15,502 bases of DNA from Holophagales bacterium UBA5704. GTDB lineage: Bacteria; Acidobacteriota; Thermoanaerobaculia; Multivoradales; UBA5704. Under the pieces are notes generated by a model that was given only the letters and a program-made list of their open reading frames with translations, was not told the origin of the DNA and searched no databases. The stretch lies in NCBI GenBank assembly GCA_002420005.1, contig DIHE01000128.1:3693-19194 (forward strand), read 5' to 3'. This document shows, piece by piece, positions 6,217-14,348 of the stretch. Made by a program: the position numbers and the translations under genes. Numbering within the stretch: the stretch's first letter is position 1; every line of letters starts with the position of its first letter.

Positions 6217-9200
6217 GGGGTGGGGACTGTACTCCACCCGGGGGGGCGAAGGCCACGCCCAGGCGCGCCGCCAACGCCTCGGCCCGCTCGATGCAGTACG
6301 GCACCTTGAGGTCCCGGAACGCCTGGCGGGCCTGGTGGAGGAGCGCGGAGGCCTCTTCCGGCCGGCCGTGCAGGACCGCGAGCGGCGCCAGGTCGAGACG
6401 GGTGCGGGCCACCTCGAACGGCACTTCGAGGCTCAGAAACCCCTGCAGGGCCTCCTCCAGCCGCGCCGTCGCCTCCCCGGTCTCTCCCGCCGCGGCGGCG
6501 ATCCGGCCCACCGCCCGCTGTGCGATGCCGATCCCGTACCAGAACTTGACCTCCTGGGTGACCGCCACCGCTTCGAGCGCCGCCTCGCGCGCCGTGGCCA
6601 ACTGGCCGAGGCCCAGGCGGGCTTCGCCGAGGTAGGCCGAGAACCAACCCAGAAGCTGCTGCATCCCGGTGCCGCGCAGGCGCTCGACGGAGTCCTCGAG
6701 AATCTCCGCGGCGCGCGCAAAGTCCCCCTTTTCCAGGCAGGCATAGCCGAGAAACCCGGGGCCGGCGGATCGGTTGAGCGGGTCCTGCGCCCGCTCCAGA
6801 CCGCCCTGGCATTCGGCGATCCCGCGGTCGAAATCGCCCAGCGAGGCGTAGAAATAGCCCGTGCTCCAGGAGGGGTCCAGGCGCGGATCGGCGAGCGCCT
6901 TCCAGATCTCGTGCGCGCGGTCCATCGACGACAGGGCGGCCTCGAACTGCCCGAGCACGTAGTGATGGAAGCCGGCCACCCAATGCGCCTGGCCGGCCCA
7001 CCAGCGCTCTCCACTGCGTTCGAGCAGATCCACGGCGCGCAGCCCGTCCTGGATCCCGCGGGCGAACCGGCCGGCCCAGAAGGCGTCGCGGGAGAGCACG
7101 TAGAGCGCCTTGCCCTCGGTCGCCTCGTCGCCGCAGCGTTGCGCCGCGGCGATGGCGAGACGCGCGCAGCGGGCGGCTTCGTCCTGATTGCCCAGGTAGC
7201 TGTGGGTGTGGGCGAGCCAGAACCGATACCGGCCGGCCAGGGAGGGATCGGCCAGGCGTTCCACCCGCTCGGCGTGTTGCAGGAGCAGCTCCAGCTTCTC
7301 GGGGAAGCGGGCGAGCGGCAGGAGCGAGTCGGCGAGCTGCAACACCAGCTCCAGGGTGCGCCGGTCGCGCTCCTCCTCCGGCAGCCGCGGCGCCAGGGCC
7401 AGCGCCTCGGAGAGCGCCTTCGCCGCCTCGGCGTGGGCATAGCTCTGCGCCGCCCGCACGGCGAACAGGCTCAGGTAGAGGACCGCTTTCTCCGGCTGGT
7501 CGGCGCGCGGGGAATGGTAGGCCAGGCTGTCGTAGGCGTCGGCCAGGTGATCCGCATACAAAGCTTCCAGGGCCAGGACGGTCGCACCGTGCAAGGCCTG
7601 CCGGCGGCCCGAGAGGAGGCTCTGGTAGACGGCCTCCTGGGTCAAGGCATGCTTGAAGAAGCAGGCCGGGCGCTGCGCGGGGGTGCTCTCGGCGGCCTCG
7701 TAGAGGAACTCCCACCGCTTGAGATCGGCGAGGAGAGGTGGCAAAGGAGCACCCTGGTCCCAGATCGCCTCCAGCAGATCGAGGGCGAACTCCCGGCCGA
7801 GAACCGAGGCGGTCTGCAGAAGCCGCTTGTGCTCCTCCGGCAGACGGTCGATGCGCGCCATGAGGACGCCCTGGATGGTGTCCGGCACCGAGACGTCGCC
7901 CTGGGACTGGCGTTCCAGCAGCGACCGCGTGAGCTCTTCGAGAAAGAACGGATTGCCCTCCGCCTTGTCGAGGATCACCTGGGCGAGGCCGGCGCGGAGC
8001 TGGCCCTGGCGCAACACCGACTCCACCACCCGGCGGCTGTCCCGGTCGGTCAGGCGGCGCAGCGAGATCTGGGTGGCATAGGATTTGTCCATCCAGCGGG
8101 GTTGATAGCCGGAGCGGTAGGTCAGGACCAGCAGGAGAGGCACGGCGGGAATCCCCTCGACCAGCGAGGCGAGGAAGTCCTCGGAGGTCTGGTCGATCCA
8201 GTGCAGGTCCTCGATCTCCAGCAACACCAGGCCGCCGCGCCCGGCGCGAAAGGCCTGGCGCAGGATGGCGAAGGTGCGCGCCTGCAACGCCTGCGGGCTG
8301 AGCTCCGCCAAGGCCTCGCTGCCGGAGGGGAGATCGAGCAGGCGCAGGAGATACGGCATCGCTTCCTGTGGCTCCAGCCCGATGCGTACCAGGCCATGGT
8401 GGACCTTCGCGATGGCGGTGGCCGGAGCATCCCCCTCGCCGATCCCCCATTCGTGGCGCAGGATGTTGCGCAAGGGCAGGTAGGGGATGCCGGTGCCATA
8501 GGACAGGCAGCGGCCGGACAGCCAGGCGGCGGGCGAGCCCCAGCCACGGCGCCGCAGCTCGTAGAGGAGACGCGACTTGCCGGCGCCTGCTTCTCCCGAG
8601 ACGCCCACCACCTGGCCATGCCCGTCGGCGGCCAGCCCGCGCAGCTCGTCGAGCACCGCCAGCTCTCGTTCCCGGCCGACGAACGGCGCCAGGCCACCGC
8701 CGCCCAGGACGGCATCGTCCGGCCGGCCGGTGCCCACTCCGAGGATGCGAAAGGCGCGGATCAGCTCGGTCTTGCCTTTGACCTGGGTCGGCTCCAGAGC
8801 TTCGGCCTGCACCTCTCCCTGCACCAGGCGCCAGGTGGACTCGCTGATCAGCACCGCGCCCGGCTCGGCGATCTGCTGCAGGCGGGCCGCCAGATTGGTG
8901 GTGTCGCCCACCGCCGTGTAGTCCGTGCGCAGGTGGTCGCCGATCCCGCCCACCACCACCCAGCCGGTGTTGAGACCCAGCCGCACCTTGAATTCGACCC
9001 CATGGCGGTCCCCGAGCTCCGCCCGCCGGTCGCGCAGCGCCTTCTGCAAGCCGAGGGCGGCGAGCACGGCGCGCCGCGCATGGTCCTCGTGGGTGATGGG
9101 CGCGCCGAACAAGGCCATGAAGCCGTCGCCCAGAAACTGGTTGATCGTTCCTTCGTAACGGTGGACCTCGGCCAGGGCCAGCTCGAAGAAGCGGTTGAGC

Positions 9201-9583
9201 AGCAGGTGCATGACCTCCGGTCCCAGCTTCTCGGCGAGCCCGGTGGAGCCCACGAGGTCGCAGAACAGCACCGTCACCTGCTTGCGCTCTCCTTCCAGAG
9301 CGGCGCGCGGCACCTGCTCGAGATGGGACGGCGTATAGCCCTGGAGGGTCGGCCCGGCAGGCGGCCGTGGCGCAGGGGCCGGAGGAGGAAGGGGCGGAGC
9401 CTCGGCCGGGGGAGCCGGGACCGGGGGAGAAGCGCCCAGCGGCTGGCCGCAGGCACCACAGAATTTGAAGCCGGGGGGATTCTCGGTCTGGCACTGCGCA
9501 CAGACCGGCGCGAGCTTCGCCCCGCACTGACCGCAGAACTTGAAACCGGCGGGGATCTCGGACTGGCACTGGGGACAGTTCAT
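6206..9583 (-). CDS. Double zinc-ribbon / class III nucleotide cyclase / AAA ATPase / TPR protein
   Basis: A 1125-residue cytoplasmic multidomain protein. Two zinc ribbons open it (Cys3/6/17/20 and Cys28/31/42/45), followed by a Pro/Ala-rich linker (50-80). The class III cyclase domain covers about 100-285: Asp109 in LFCDLVGST and Asp153 in FLGDGFMALFG are the two metal ligands, and Asn230 and Arg234 in NLAAR fit the transition-state pair. The purine-specifying positions are Gln149 and Thr223 rather than Lys and Asp/Thr, so ATP versus GTP preference is open. A STAND/AAA-type ATPase follows, with FVGRERE (301-307), Walker A GEAGAGKS (330-337) and Walker B LVLLEIEDLHWID (452-464). About 650-1110 is helical TPR-like repeat. 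This four-part arrangement is known from a large family of bacterial predicted signalling ATPases whose inputs are mostly unknown. It starts 40 bp after the EamA gene and overlaps tdk. Confidence 0.92.
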   Translation of the reverse strand: MNCPQCQSEIPAGFKFCGQCGAKLAPVCAQCQTENPPGFKFCGACGQPLGASPPVPAPPAEAPPLPPPAPAPRPPAGPTLQGYTPSHLEQVPRAALEGERKQVTVLFCDLVGSTGLAEKLGPEVMHLLLNRFFELALAEVHRYEGTINQFLGDGFMALFGAPITHEDHARRAVLAALGLQKALRDRRAELGDRHGVEFKVRLGLNTGWVVVGGIGDHLRTDYTAVGDTTNLAARLQQIAEPGAVLISESTWRLVQGEVQAEALEPTQVKGKTELIRAFRILGVGTGRPDDAVLGGGGLAPFVGRERELAVLDELRGLAADGHGQVVGVSGEAGAGKSRLLYELRRRGWGSPAAWLSGRCLSYGTGIPYLPLRNILRHEWGIGEGDAPATAIAKVHHGLVRIGLEPQEAMPYLLRLLDLPSGSEALAELSPQALQARTFAILRQAFRAGRGGLVLLEIEDLHWIDQTSEDFLASLVEGIPAVPLLLVLTYRSGYQPRWMDKSYATQISLRRLTDRDSRRVVESVLRQGQLRAGLAQVILDKAEGNPFFLEELTRSLLERQSQGDVSVPDTIQGVLMARIDRLPEEHKRLLQTASVLGREFALDLLEAIWDQGAPLPPLLADLKRWEFLYEAAESTPAQRPACFFKHALTQEAVYQSLLSGRRQALHGATVLALEALYADHLADAYDSLAYHSPRADQPEKAVLYLSLFAVRAAQSYAHAEAAKALSEALALAPRLPEEERDRRTLELVLQLADSLLPLARFPEKLELLLQHAERVERLADPSLAGRYRFWLAHTHSYLGNQDEAARCARLAIAAAQRCGDEATEGKALYVLSRDAFWAGRFARGIQDGLRAVDLLERSGERWWAGQAHWVAGFHHYVLGQFEAALSSMDRAHEIWKALADPRLDPSWSTGYFYASLGDFDRGIAECQGGLERAQDPLNRSAGPGFLGYACLEKGDFARAAEILEDSVERLRGTGMQQLLGWFSAYLGEARLGLGQLATAREAALEAVAVTQEVKFWYGIGIAQRAVGRIAAAAGETGEATARLEEALQGFLSLEVPFEVARTRLDLAPLAVLHGRPEEASALLHQARQAFRDLKVPYCIERAEALAARLGVAFAPPGGVQSPPHEH

Positions 9584-9623
9584 GGCGTCGAACCTGCGCA
9601 GCGCGGTCCCCGGTTGGAGGCTT

Positions 9624-10523
9624 CTACAAGAGGATCAGCGCCACCCCGGCCGCCATCAACAGAGCAGCCGTCAGCTTGCCCGGCGTCACCCTCTCTCCGA
9701 AAACCGCTCTCCCCAAGAACACCGCCAGCAGGTTGCCGATTCCCCGCTTGAGCGTTTCGATCAGCCCGACCAGGACATACTGGAGCGCCACGAGCTGGAA
9801 TCCCAGGGCGAGCGTGCTCGACAGCAAAGCCATCACGAAAAGAAGCCGGCCGCGGCGCAGCCCGGCCAGCTCGCTCCAGCGGTTCTGCACCGCGAGGACG
9901 GCCAGGGCACCGAGGGCGATCCCGGCGGTCAGCACCAGGCCATGGAACGGCGGGCTCGCCTGCGCCACCGCCAGCTTGTCGAGCGGGATGGTGAGCGACA
10001 GCAGCAGGGCCGTCCCGGCCATCAGCCAGGCACCCGGCTGCGAGGCGAAGGCGCGCAGCCGCGACGGCGGCGCCCCGCCGGCCGGCACCGTGCCGCCGCT
10101 CTCTGCGGTCTGGCCGAGGCTCAACCAGAAGGCACCGGCCACGACGCAGGCGATGCCCATCAGGTCGAGGGGCGCCGGCCGCTCTCCCAGAAGCCCGAAG
10201 CCCAGCAGGGCCGTGAACACCGGGGTGAGGGAGAGGAGCGGCACGGTGACCGAGAGCGGCGAGATGCGCACCGCCTCCAGGAACGTCAGGTTGGCCACCA
10301 CGTTGAGCGCCACGGAACCGAGCGCCGGCAGCCAGTACCCGGCGGCGACCGGCGCCGGCTCGCCGAACAGGACGGCGGCGCCGAACAGGGGGACCGACGC
10401 CACCGCCAGCAGGAAGACCATCGGCACCGGCGGCAGATGGCGCACCAGGATCTTGCGGAAGAGATCGAACCCCGAGGAGCCGACGGCTGCCGCAACCACC
10501 AGAAGGAGCGGCAGGAGGCTCAA
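9624..10523 (-). CDS. EamA/DMT-superfamily membrane transporter
   Basis: A 299-residue inner-membrane protein with about ten hydrophobic helices in two EamA halves. Family signs include the first-half motif AVRISPLSVTVPLLSLTPVF followed by LGERPAPLDLMGI, and the second-half equivalent LVGLIETLKRGIGNLLAVF followed by FGERVTPGKL. DMT transporters export or exchange small metabolites, and the substrate cannot be read from sequence. I chose the TTG at 10523-10521, which overlaps the preceding stop as TTGA and gives the normal length. The open frame continues much further upstream, but that part is the shadow of the cNMP-fold gene. No good Shine-Dalgarno is seen, so translation may depend on coupling. 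Confidence 0.88.
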   Translation of the reverse strand: MSLLPLLLVVAAAVGSSGFDLFRKILVRHLPPVPMVFLLAVASVPLFGAAVLFGEPAPVAAGYWLPALGSVALNVVANLTFLEAVRISPLSVTVPLLSLTPVFTALLGFGLLGERPAPLDLMGIACVVAGAFWLSLGQTAESGGTVPAGGAPPSRLRAFASQPGAWLMAGTALLLSLTIPLDKLAVAQASPPFHGLVLTAGIALGALAVLAVQNRWSELAGLRRGRLLFVMALLSSTLALGFQLVALQYVLVGLIETLKRGIGNLLAVFLGRAVFGERVTPGKLTAALLMAAGVALILL

Positions 10524-11059
10524 GCCGCAAGCACCCGCTTGACCATCCGGTCGAAGCGCTCGCCGGCCAGATAGACGCCGTCCAGCACGTTGGGATCGAG
10601 CTCGTCGGCGTCGTCCTCGACCTCGTCGAGGCTCACGTCGCCGGAGGCGCCCAGCATCCGGTGGCGTTCGCGCACGGTGGTGGAGAGATAGATCGCCAGC
10701 GCGCGGTAGAAGCGGGCGGCGAAGCCCATGTCGCGGGACAGCTTGCCCTGCAACACCGGCTTGGAGATGGCGAACACCTCCGCATCCTCCAACCCGCGCA
10801 CGGTGGCGGATGGCGGCCGGGCGTCGACGAAGGACATCTCGCCGACGATCTCGCCGGCATTCAGGCGGGCGATCTCCCGCTCCTGGCGGCCGAGGAGGAC
10901 CGACAGCCGCCCTTCCAGGAGGATGAACAGGGCGTCGACCGGCACGCCTTGCTGGATCAACGTCTCGCCCCGTGCGACCGGCCGCCGGCGGCCGGTGTTG
11001 ATCATCCACTCGACGTCGTCGTCATTGAGCTGGCCGAACAGGAACAGAACCTTCCTCAT
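10520..11059 (-). CDS. Cyclic-nucleotide-binding-fold protein (Crp-like domain, no DNA-binding domain)
   Basis: A 179-residue protein. Residues about 10-125 form a cNMP-binding beta-roll: FILLEGRLSVLLG, then the phosphate-cassette region AGEIVGEMSF (68-77) and SATVRGLEDAEVFAIS. The tail (about 126-179) is acidic and has no helix-turn-helix, so it is not a classic Crp/Fnr regulator. The cassette Glu74 is present, but the Arg before Ser-Ala that binds the cyclic phosphate in Crp (Arg82) is replaced by Pro83 (RPPSATV), so binding of cAMP or cGMP is doubtful. The ATG at 11059 follows a GGAGG site at 11070-11074 region, 26 bp after the HlyD stop. From memory, stand-alone or ABC-fused cNMP domains often accompany NHLM-type exporters, which suggests a role in controlling export rather than transcription. 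Confidence 0.85.
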   Translation of the reverse strand: MRKVLFLFGQLNDDDVEWMINTGRRRPVARGETLIQQGVPVDALFILLEGRLSVLLGRQEREIARLNAGEIVGEMSFVDARPPSATVRGLEDAEVFAISKPVLQGKLSRDMGFAARFYRALAIYLSTTVRERHRMLGASGDVSLDEVEDDADELDPNVLDGVYLAGERFDRMVKRVLAA

Positions 11060-11085
11060 GATGCGAACCCCTCCGGTCGAATCGG

Positions 11086-12327
11086 CTAGATCCCCAGTTT
11101 TTCCCGCAGCGTCGGAATCACCAGGCTGATCGGCCGGTCTTCCTGCACGATGATGCCCCCCGCCGCGAGCGTGCCGCTGCTGATCTCCTGCGTCGGTCCC
11201 CGCGAGGACGACCAGCGGTAGCCGGTGGGGGTCGACCGGTCCTTCTCGAGGGCGACGGTGACCTGGATGAGCGGGCCGGCCTCCATCAGCTTGGCGACCA
11301 GCGCTTCGTTGCCGAGCAGCCGGTTCATGCCGCGCTGGGTGGCCGGAAAGGCGGCGGCCGCGGTCACCTCGCCGAGGATCGCGCCGAACTCCTCGCGCTT
11401 GACCGTGCTCGGCGCCACCTGCACCGCCATCCCGGGCCGCACCCGCTTGCCGGCCGACGCGGGGACGAAGAGGACGGCCACCAGATCCTCGGAGGTCTCC
11501 TCCAGGCTGAGGATGGCCGAGCCGGGCGCGATCACCGCGCCGCGGTCCACCAGCACCTCCAGCACCCGGCCGGCATGCGGCGAGAGGATCTGTTCGTTCT
11601 GGGCCAGCTTGGCCCGCAGCTCGCGGACCTGGCTCTCGAGATCCTTGAGGCTGCGCTCGCGGGTCTCCAGCTCCTGGCTCAGCTGCTGGACCGCCTCCAG
11701 CCCCTTGCTCTCCAGGCCGTTCAGCTCCAGCCGCTTGGCCTGGAGCTGGTCGGTCTTGGCATTGATCTCCTGCTGTGCCATCAAGACGTCCCGCCGGGTG
11801 GCCAGGCCATCCTTCAGCAGCTCCTCCTGGACCGCCTTGCGCTGGCGCAAGATCTCGATCTCGCCCTCCAGGGTGTGGATGCCGTTCTCCAGGTTCTCCC
11901 GCTGCTGCTCCAGATCCCGCGACCGCAAGGTTTTCTGTTGCCGCGAGTAGCGCTGCCGATCCGCCAGCTCGCCGCGCAGGTCGGCCAGCTTGCCCTCCAG
12001 GTCGGCGATCTGCCGCACCAACTCGTCCTGGCGCAGGGTGGCCACCGGCTGCCCTTTCGCGATCACGTCGCCGATGCTCACCTGCACGTCCTCGATCTGC
12101 CCGGCGCTCGGCGCCACCAGGTCGGAGACGCCGCCGCGGCGCAGGAGGATCCCTTCGCCGTTCGCCTCGGAGGGGATGGACCCCCAGACGCCCCAGCCGA
12201 GGGCCGCCAGCAGGATGGCCCCGACCGCCCCCAACGCCATCCATCCCTTGGGATCGGTGACCTGCAGGAGCTGGTCGAGCTGCTCGGGAGACGACAACCG
12301 TTCGAGGGCGACTTTGCGAAAGATCAT
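11086..12327 (-). CDS. HlyD-family membrane fusion protein, NHLM-type bacteriocin secretion adaptor
   Basis: A 413-residue periplasmic adaptor linking an inner-membrane exporter to a TolC channel. The N-terminus FRKVALERLSSPEQLDQLL is the hallmark I recall of the NHLM (nitrile-hydratase-leader microcin) system secretion protein. It is followed by one membrane helix (about 29-49) and GSIPSEANGEGIL. Two lipoyl-like half motifs, VAPSAGQIEDVQVSIGDVI (about 70-88) and SPHAGRVLEVLVDRGAVI (about 267-284), flank a long coiled coil (about 100-255). A beta-barrel and membrane-proximal region complete it. The ATG at 12327 overlaps the TolC stop (ATGA), so the pair is coupled. The usual NHLM C39-peptidase/ABC and second ABC subunits are not in this window, nor is a precursor peptide, so the cargo is unknown. 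Confidence 0.88.
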   Translation of the reverse strand: MIFRKVALERLSSPEQLDQLLQVTDPKGWMALGAVGAILLAALGWGVWGSIPSEANGEGILLRRGGVSDLVAPSAGQIEDVQVSIGDVIAKGQPVATLRQDELVRQIADLEGKLADLRGELADRQRYSRQQKTLRSRDLEQQRENLENGIHTLEGEIEILRQRKAVQEELLKDGLATRRDVLMAQQEINAKTDQLQAKRLELNGLESKGLEAVQQLSQELETRERSLKDLESQVRELRAKLAQNEQILSPHAGRVLEVLVDRGAVIAPGSAILSLEETSEDLVAVLFVPASAGKRVRPGMAVQVAPSTVKREEFGAILGEVTAAAAFPATQRGMNRLLGNEALVAKLMEAGPLIQVTVALEKDRSTPTGYRWSSSRGPTQEISSGTLAAGGIIVQEDRPISLVIPTLREKLGI

Positions 12328-13874
12328 GGCCGGGCCTCCTCGGCGGACGGTACACGGGTCAGCAGCTCGGGGCGCAAGGCGGCGCCGCCCTCCCCCTCGC
12401 TCCCGGCCAACAGGGTGCCGGTCTCGAAGCGCAGGCGGGCGAGCGCCTGGGCGAGGGCGAGCCGGGCGGCCACCTCGGTCTGCCGGGCGGAGGTGAGCCG
12501 GTCGCGCTGGCTGATCAGGTCGAGCAGCGTGGAGGTGCCGGCGCGCAGCTTCTTCTCCTCGTTGATCACGGCGCGCTCGAACAGGGCGACCGCCTGCGCC
12601 GCCTTGTCCGCCTGCAAGGCTCCGCTCGCGACCGCATCGAGCGCCGAAGGAACGTCGGCTCCCACGTTGCGCGCCAGGACGTCGATGCGCAGCGCGCTCT
12701 GCCGCAGAGCCGCCTCGGTCTCCGCCTGCGCCCCGAGCGCCGTCCGGTTGCGGGTCGGCCACGCCAGGCTCACCCCCAGCGAAGCGCCGACGCCCGGCAC
12801 GTTGCGGCCGAGCGCGGAGAGATAGTCGGCGGCGCCGTTGCCCGCCACCAGTCCCGACCAGGTCGGCACGAAGAGCAGGTCGAGCTTCGGCTGGAGCGCG
12901 TTGGTGGCGGCGTGCAGCCGGATCTCGACCGCCTCCCGGCGGGTGCGCGCCGCCCGCAGGTCGGCACGGCGGCGCAAGGCCGTCTCGATCCAGCGGTCGG
13001 CCTCCACCGCCCCGGGGACCTCGGCGGGACGGATCCGCGGGAACGGATCGGCCGGCGGCGGCAGCGCGGCGATGCGCGACGGCTCCAGGCCGATCTCGCG
13101 CCCGAGGCTCTGCCGCGCTGCGAACAGCGACCGCTGGCCGCCGATGCGAGCCGATTCCTTGGCCGCCAGGTTCGCCTCCAGCTGCACCAGCTCGGCCGCC
13201 GGGGTCTGATCCGCCTCGACGAGCCGCCGGGTGGTGGCGAGAAGGTCGCGCGCGCTCGCCTCGCTCTCCTCCAGGATCTCCAGATCGAGCGCCCGGGCGC
13301 GCGCCGTCCAGTATTGCAGGGCCACCGCGAGCACCCTCTCCGCCGTGGTCTGTTCCAGATCGAGCGTTCCCGCCACCACCTCCCGCTCCGCGGCCAGCTC
13401 GCCCGCGGCGGTCACCGACCGCCCTCTCCCTTGCAGGAGCGGCTGCCGGAAGGCGAACGACAAGGTGCCGACGTTGACCGGGTCCTCCCCCGACCCCGGC
13501 ACCTCCGTCCGGTGGACCCGGAAGGAAGGCGTGACCGTCAGACCCGAGCGGAGCCGGGTGGCGAGGCCGAGAGAGCTCTCCAGGCTGCGCAGCTCCGCGC
13601 TCGTGCTCTCGGTCTGCGGCGTGTCCGAAGCCGTCTCCTTCACCTCGGACGTCACCACCGGATCGAACGCACCGGCGGCGCCGAGCAGAGCGCCCTGCGC
13701 CCCCGCCAGGCGGGCCTCGACGAGCGCGATGTTGGGATCATTTTCCAAGGTGAGGCGCAGCGCCGATCCCAGATCGAGCCCCGACGGCACCTGCGCCACC
13801 ACGGAAACCGGCCCGACCGGTGCGAGCAGGAGGCCGGCGAGGAGGACGCGCGGAAACAGACCTTCGGTCTTCAT
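12324..13874 (-). CDS. TolC-family outer-membrane efflux channel
   Basis: A 516-residue protein with a signal peptide (MKTEGLFPRVLLAGLLLAP... with cleavage near VVAQ|VP, about residue 28). It begins with the typical TolC opening LDLGSALRLTLENDPNIALV. Two outer-membrane-efflux (OEP) repeats of long Ala/Arg/Glu-rich helices follow, with beta-strand segments such as SSLGLATRLRSGLTVTPSF and LSFAFRQPLLQGRG. The second repeat contains LRAARTRREAVEIRLHAA and ends in TLLDLISQRDRLTSARQ. A trimer would form the exit duct for the adaptor encoded just after it. No good ribosome binding site precedes the ATG at 13874. The gap from the upstream gene is 49 bp. Confidence 0.92.
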   Translation of the reverse strand: MKTEGLFPRVLLAGLLLAPVGPVSVVAQVPSGLDLGSALRLTLENDPNIALVEARLAGAQGALLGAAGAFDPVVTSEVKETASDTPQTESTSAELRSLESSLGLATRLRSGLTVTPSFRVHRTEVPGSGEDPVNVGTLSFAFRQPLLQGRGRSVTAAGELAAEREVVAGTLDLEQTTAERVLAVALQYWTARARALDLEILEESEASARDLLATTRRLVEADQTPAAELVQLEANLAAKESARIGGQRSLFAARQSLGREIGLEPSRIAALPPPADPFPRIRPAEVPGAVEADRWIETALRRRADLRAARTRREAVEIRLHAATNALQPKLDLLFVPTWSGLVAGNGAADYLSALGRNVPGVGASLGVSLAWPTRNRTALGAQAETEAALRQSALRIDVLARNVGADVPSALDAVASGALQADKAAQAVALFERAVINEEKKLRAGTSTLLDLISQRDRLTSARQTEVAARLALAQALARLRFETGTLLAGSEGEGGAALRPELLTRVPSAEEARP

Positions 13875-13923
13875 GCAAACTGCGTCAGGCTAGCACTCCG
13901 GTCGCGACCGCACAACCCACGGC

Positions 13924-14319
13924 TCAGCTCTCCGCGGAAGCGGTTGGAGGCCTCCGGCGGATCAACACCAGATTGCGGGCATAGACCACGGCTCCGAACA
14001 GCTGCCCGATGACACCGACCGGATCTCCCCGCCGGAGAAAATAAACCAGCATGACGATTCCGCCGACCAGGCTGAGCCACCAGAACAGGGTGGGAACGAC
14101 GCTCTTGCGCCTTTTCTCGGTGGCGATCCACTGCACGAGCATCCGGCCGGTGAACAAAGCCTGACCGGCGAAGCCGAAGGCCAGCCATCCCCAGGGCAGA
14201 CCCGATTGCCGAGGGTCTGCTCCGCCTGCGGTCTGCGGCGCGGCGCCCGTGAACAAGGGGAGGCACGCCAATCCACACGTCAGACCCACGATGAAAACGA
14301 TCACGTACGAGGCTTTCAC
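13924..14319 (-). CDS. LAB_N-domain small membrane protein (lipid-A-disaccharide synthase N-terminal-like)
   Basis: A 131-residue membrane protein. The core (about 47-125) matches the LAB_N family: FGFAGQALFTGRMLVQWIA, then SVVPTLFWWLSLVGG, DPVGVIGQLFG and YARNLVLIRRR. An N-terminal hydrophobic segment (about 3-27) precedes it, giving about four helices in total. LAB_N occurs at the front of some LpxB proteins or alone near glycosyltransferase and lipid A genes; its biochemical role is unclear, and no lipid A gene is seen here. The start is GTG at 14319, set by GGAGGT at 14325-14330. It is first in the minus-strand run and is divergent from the 14349 gene with only 29 bp between them. Confidence 0.88.
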   Translation of the reverse strand: MKASYVIVFIVGLTCGLACLPLFTGAAPQTAGGADPRQSGLPWGWLAFGFAGQALFTGRMLVQWIATEKRRKSVVPTLFWWLSLVGGIVMLVYFLRRGDPVGVIGQLFGAVVYARNLVLIRRRPPTASAES

Positions 14320-14324
14320 ACGAG

Positions 14325-14330
14325 ACCTCC
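14325..14330 (-). promoter_or_regulatory. Ribosome binding site deciding the LAB_N GTG start
   Basis: On the reverse strand GGAGGT lies five bases before the GTG at 14319-14317. Without it the GTG start would be doubtful. Because only 29 bp separate the two divergent starts, the promoter of each gene must lie inside the other gene; I could not identify a convincing pair. Confidence 0.7.
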
Positions 14331-14348
14331 GATGTTAAGCTGACCACC

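Noticed and set aside
6053..9751. Very long plus-strand open frame (1232 codons) opposite the cyclase gene
   Set aside because: It is the antisense shadow of a GC-rich gene: its product is low-complexity Arg/Gly/Gln/Leu text with no motif, while the minus strand shows clear zinc-ribbon, cyclase and Walker motifs.
9584..14348. Small leader-peptide (NHLP or Nif11-like) precursor near the HlyD gene
   Set aside because: The intergenic gaps are at most 49 bp and no short frame with a double-glycine-type leader was found.
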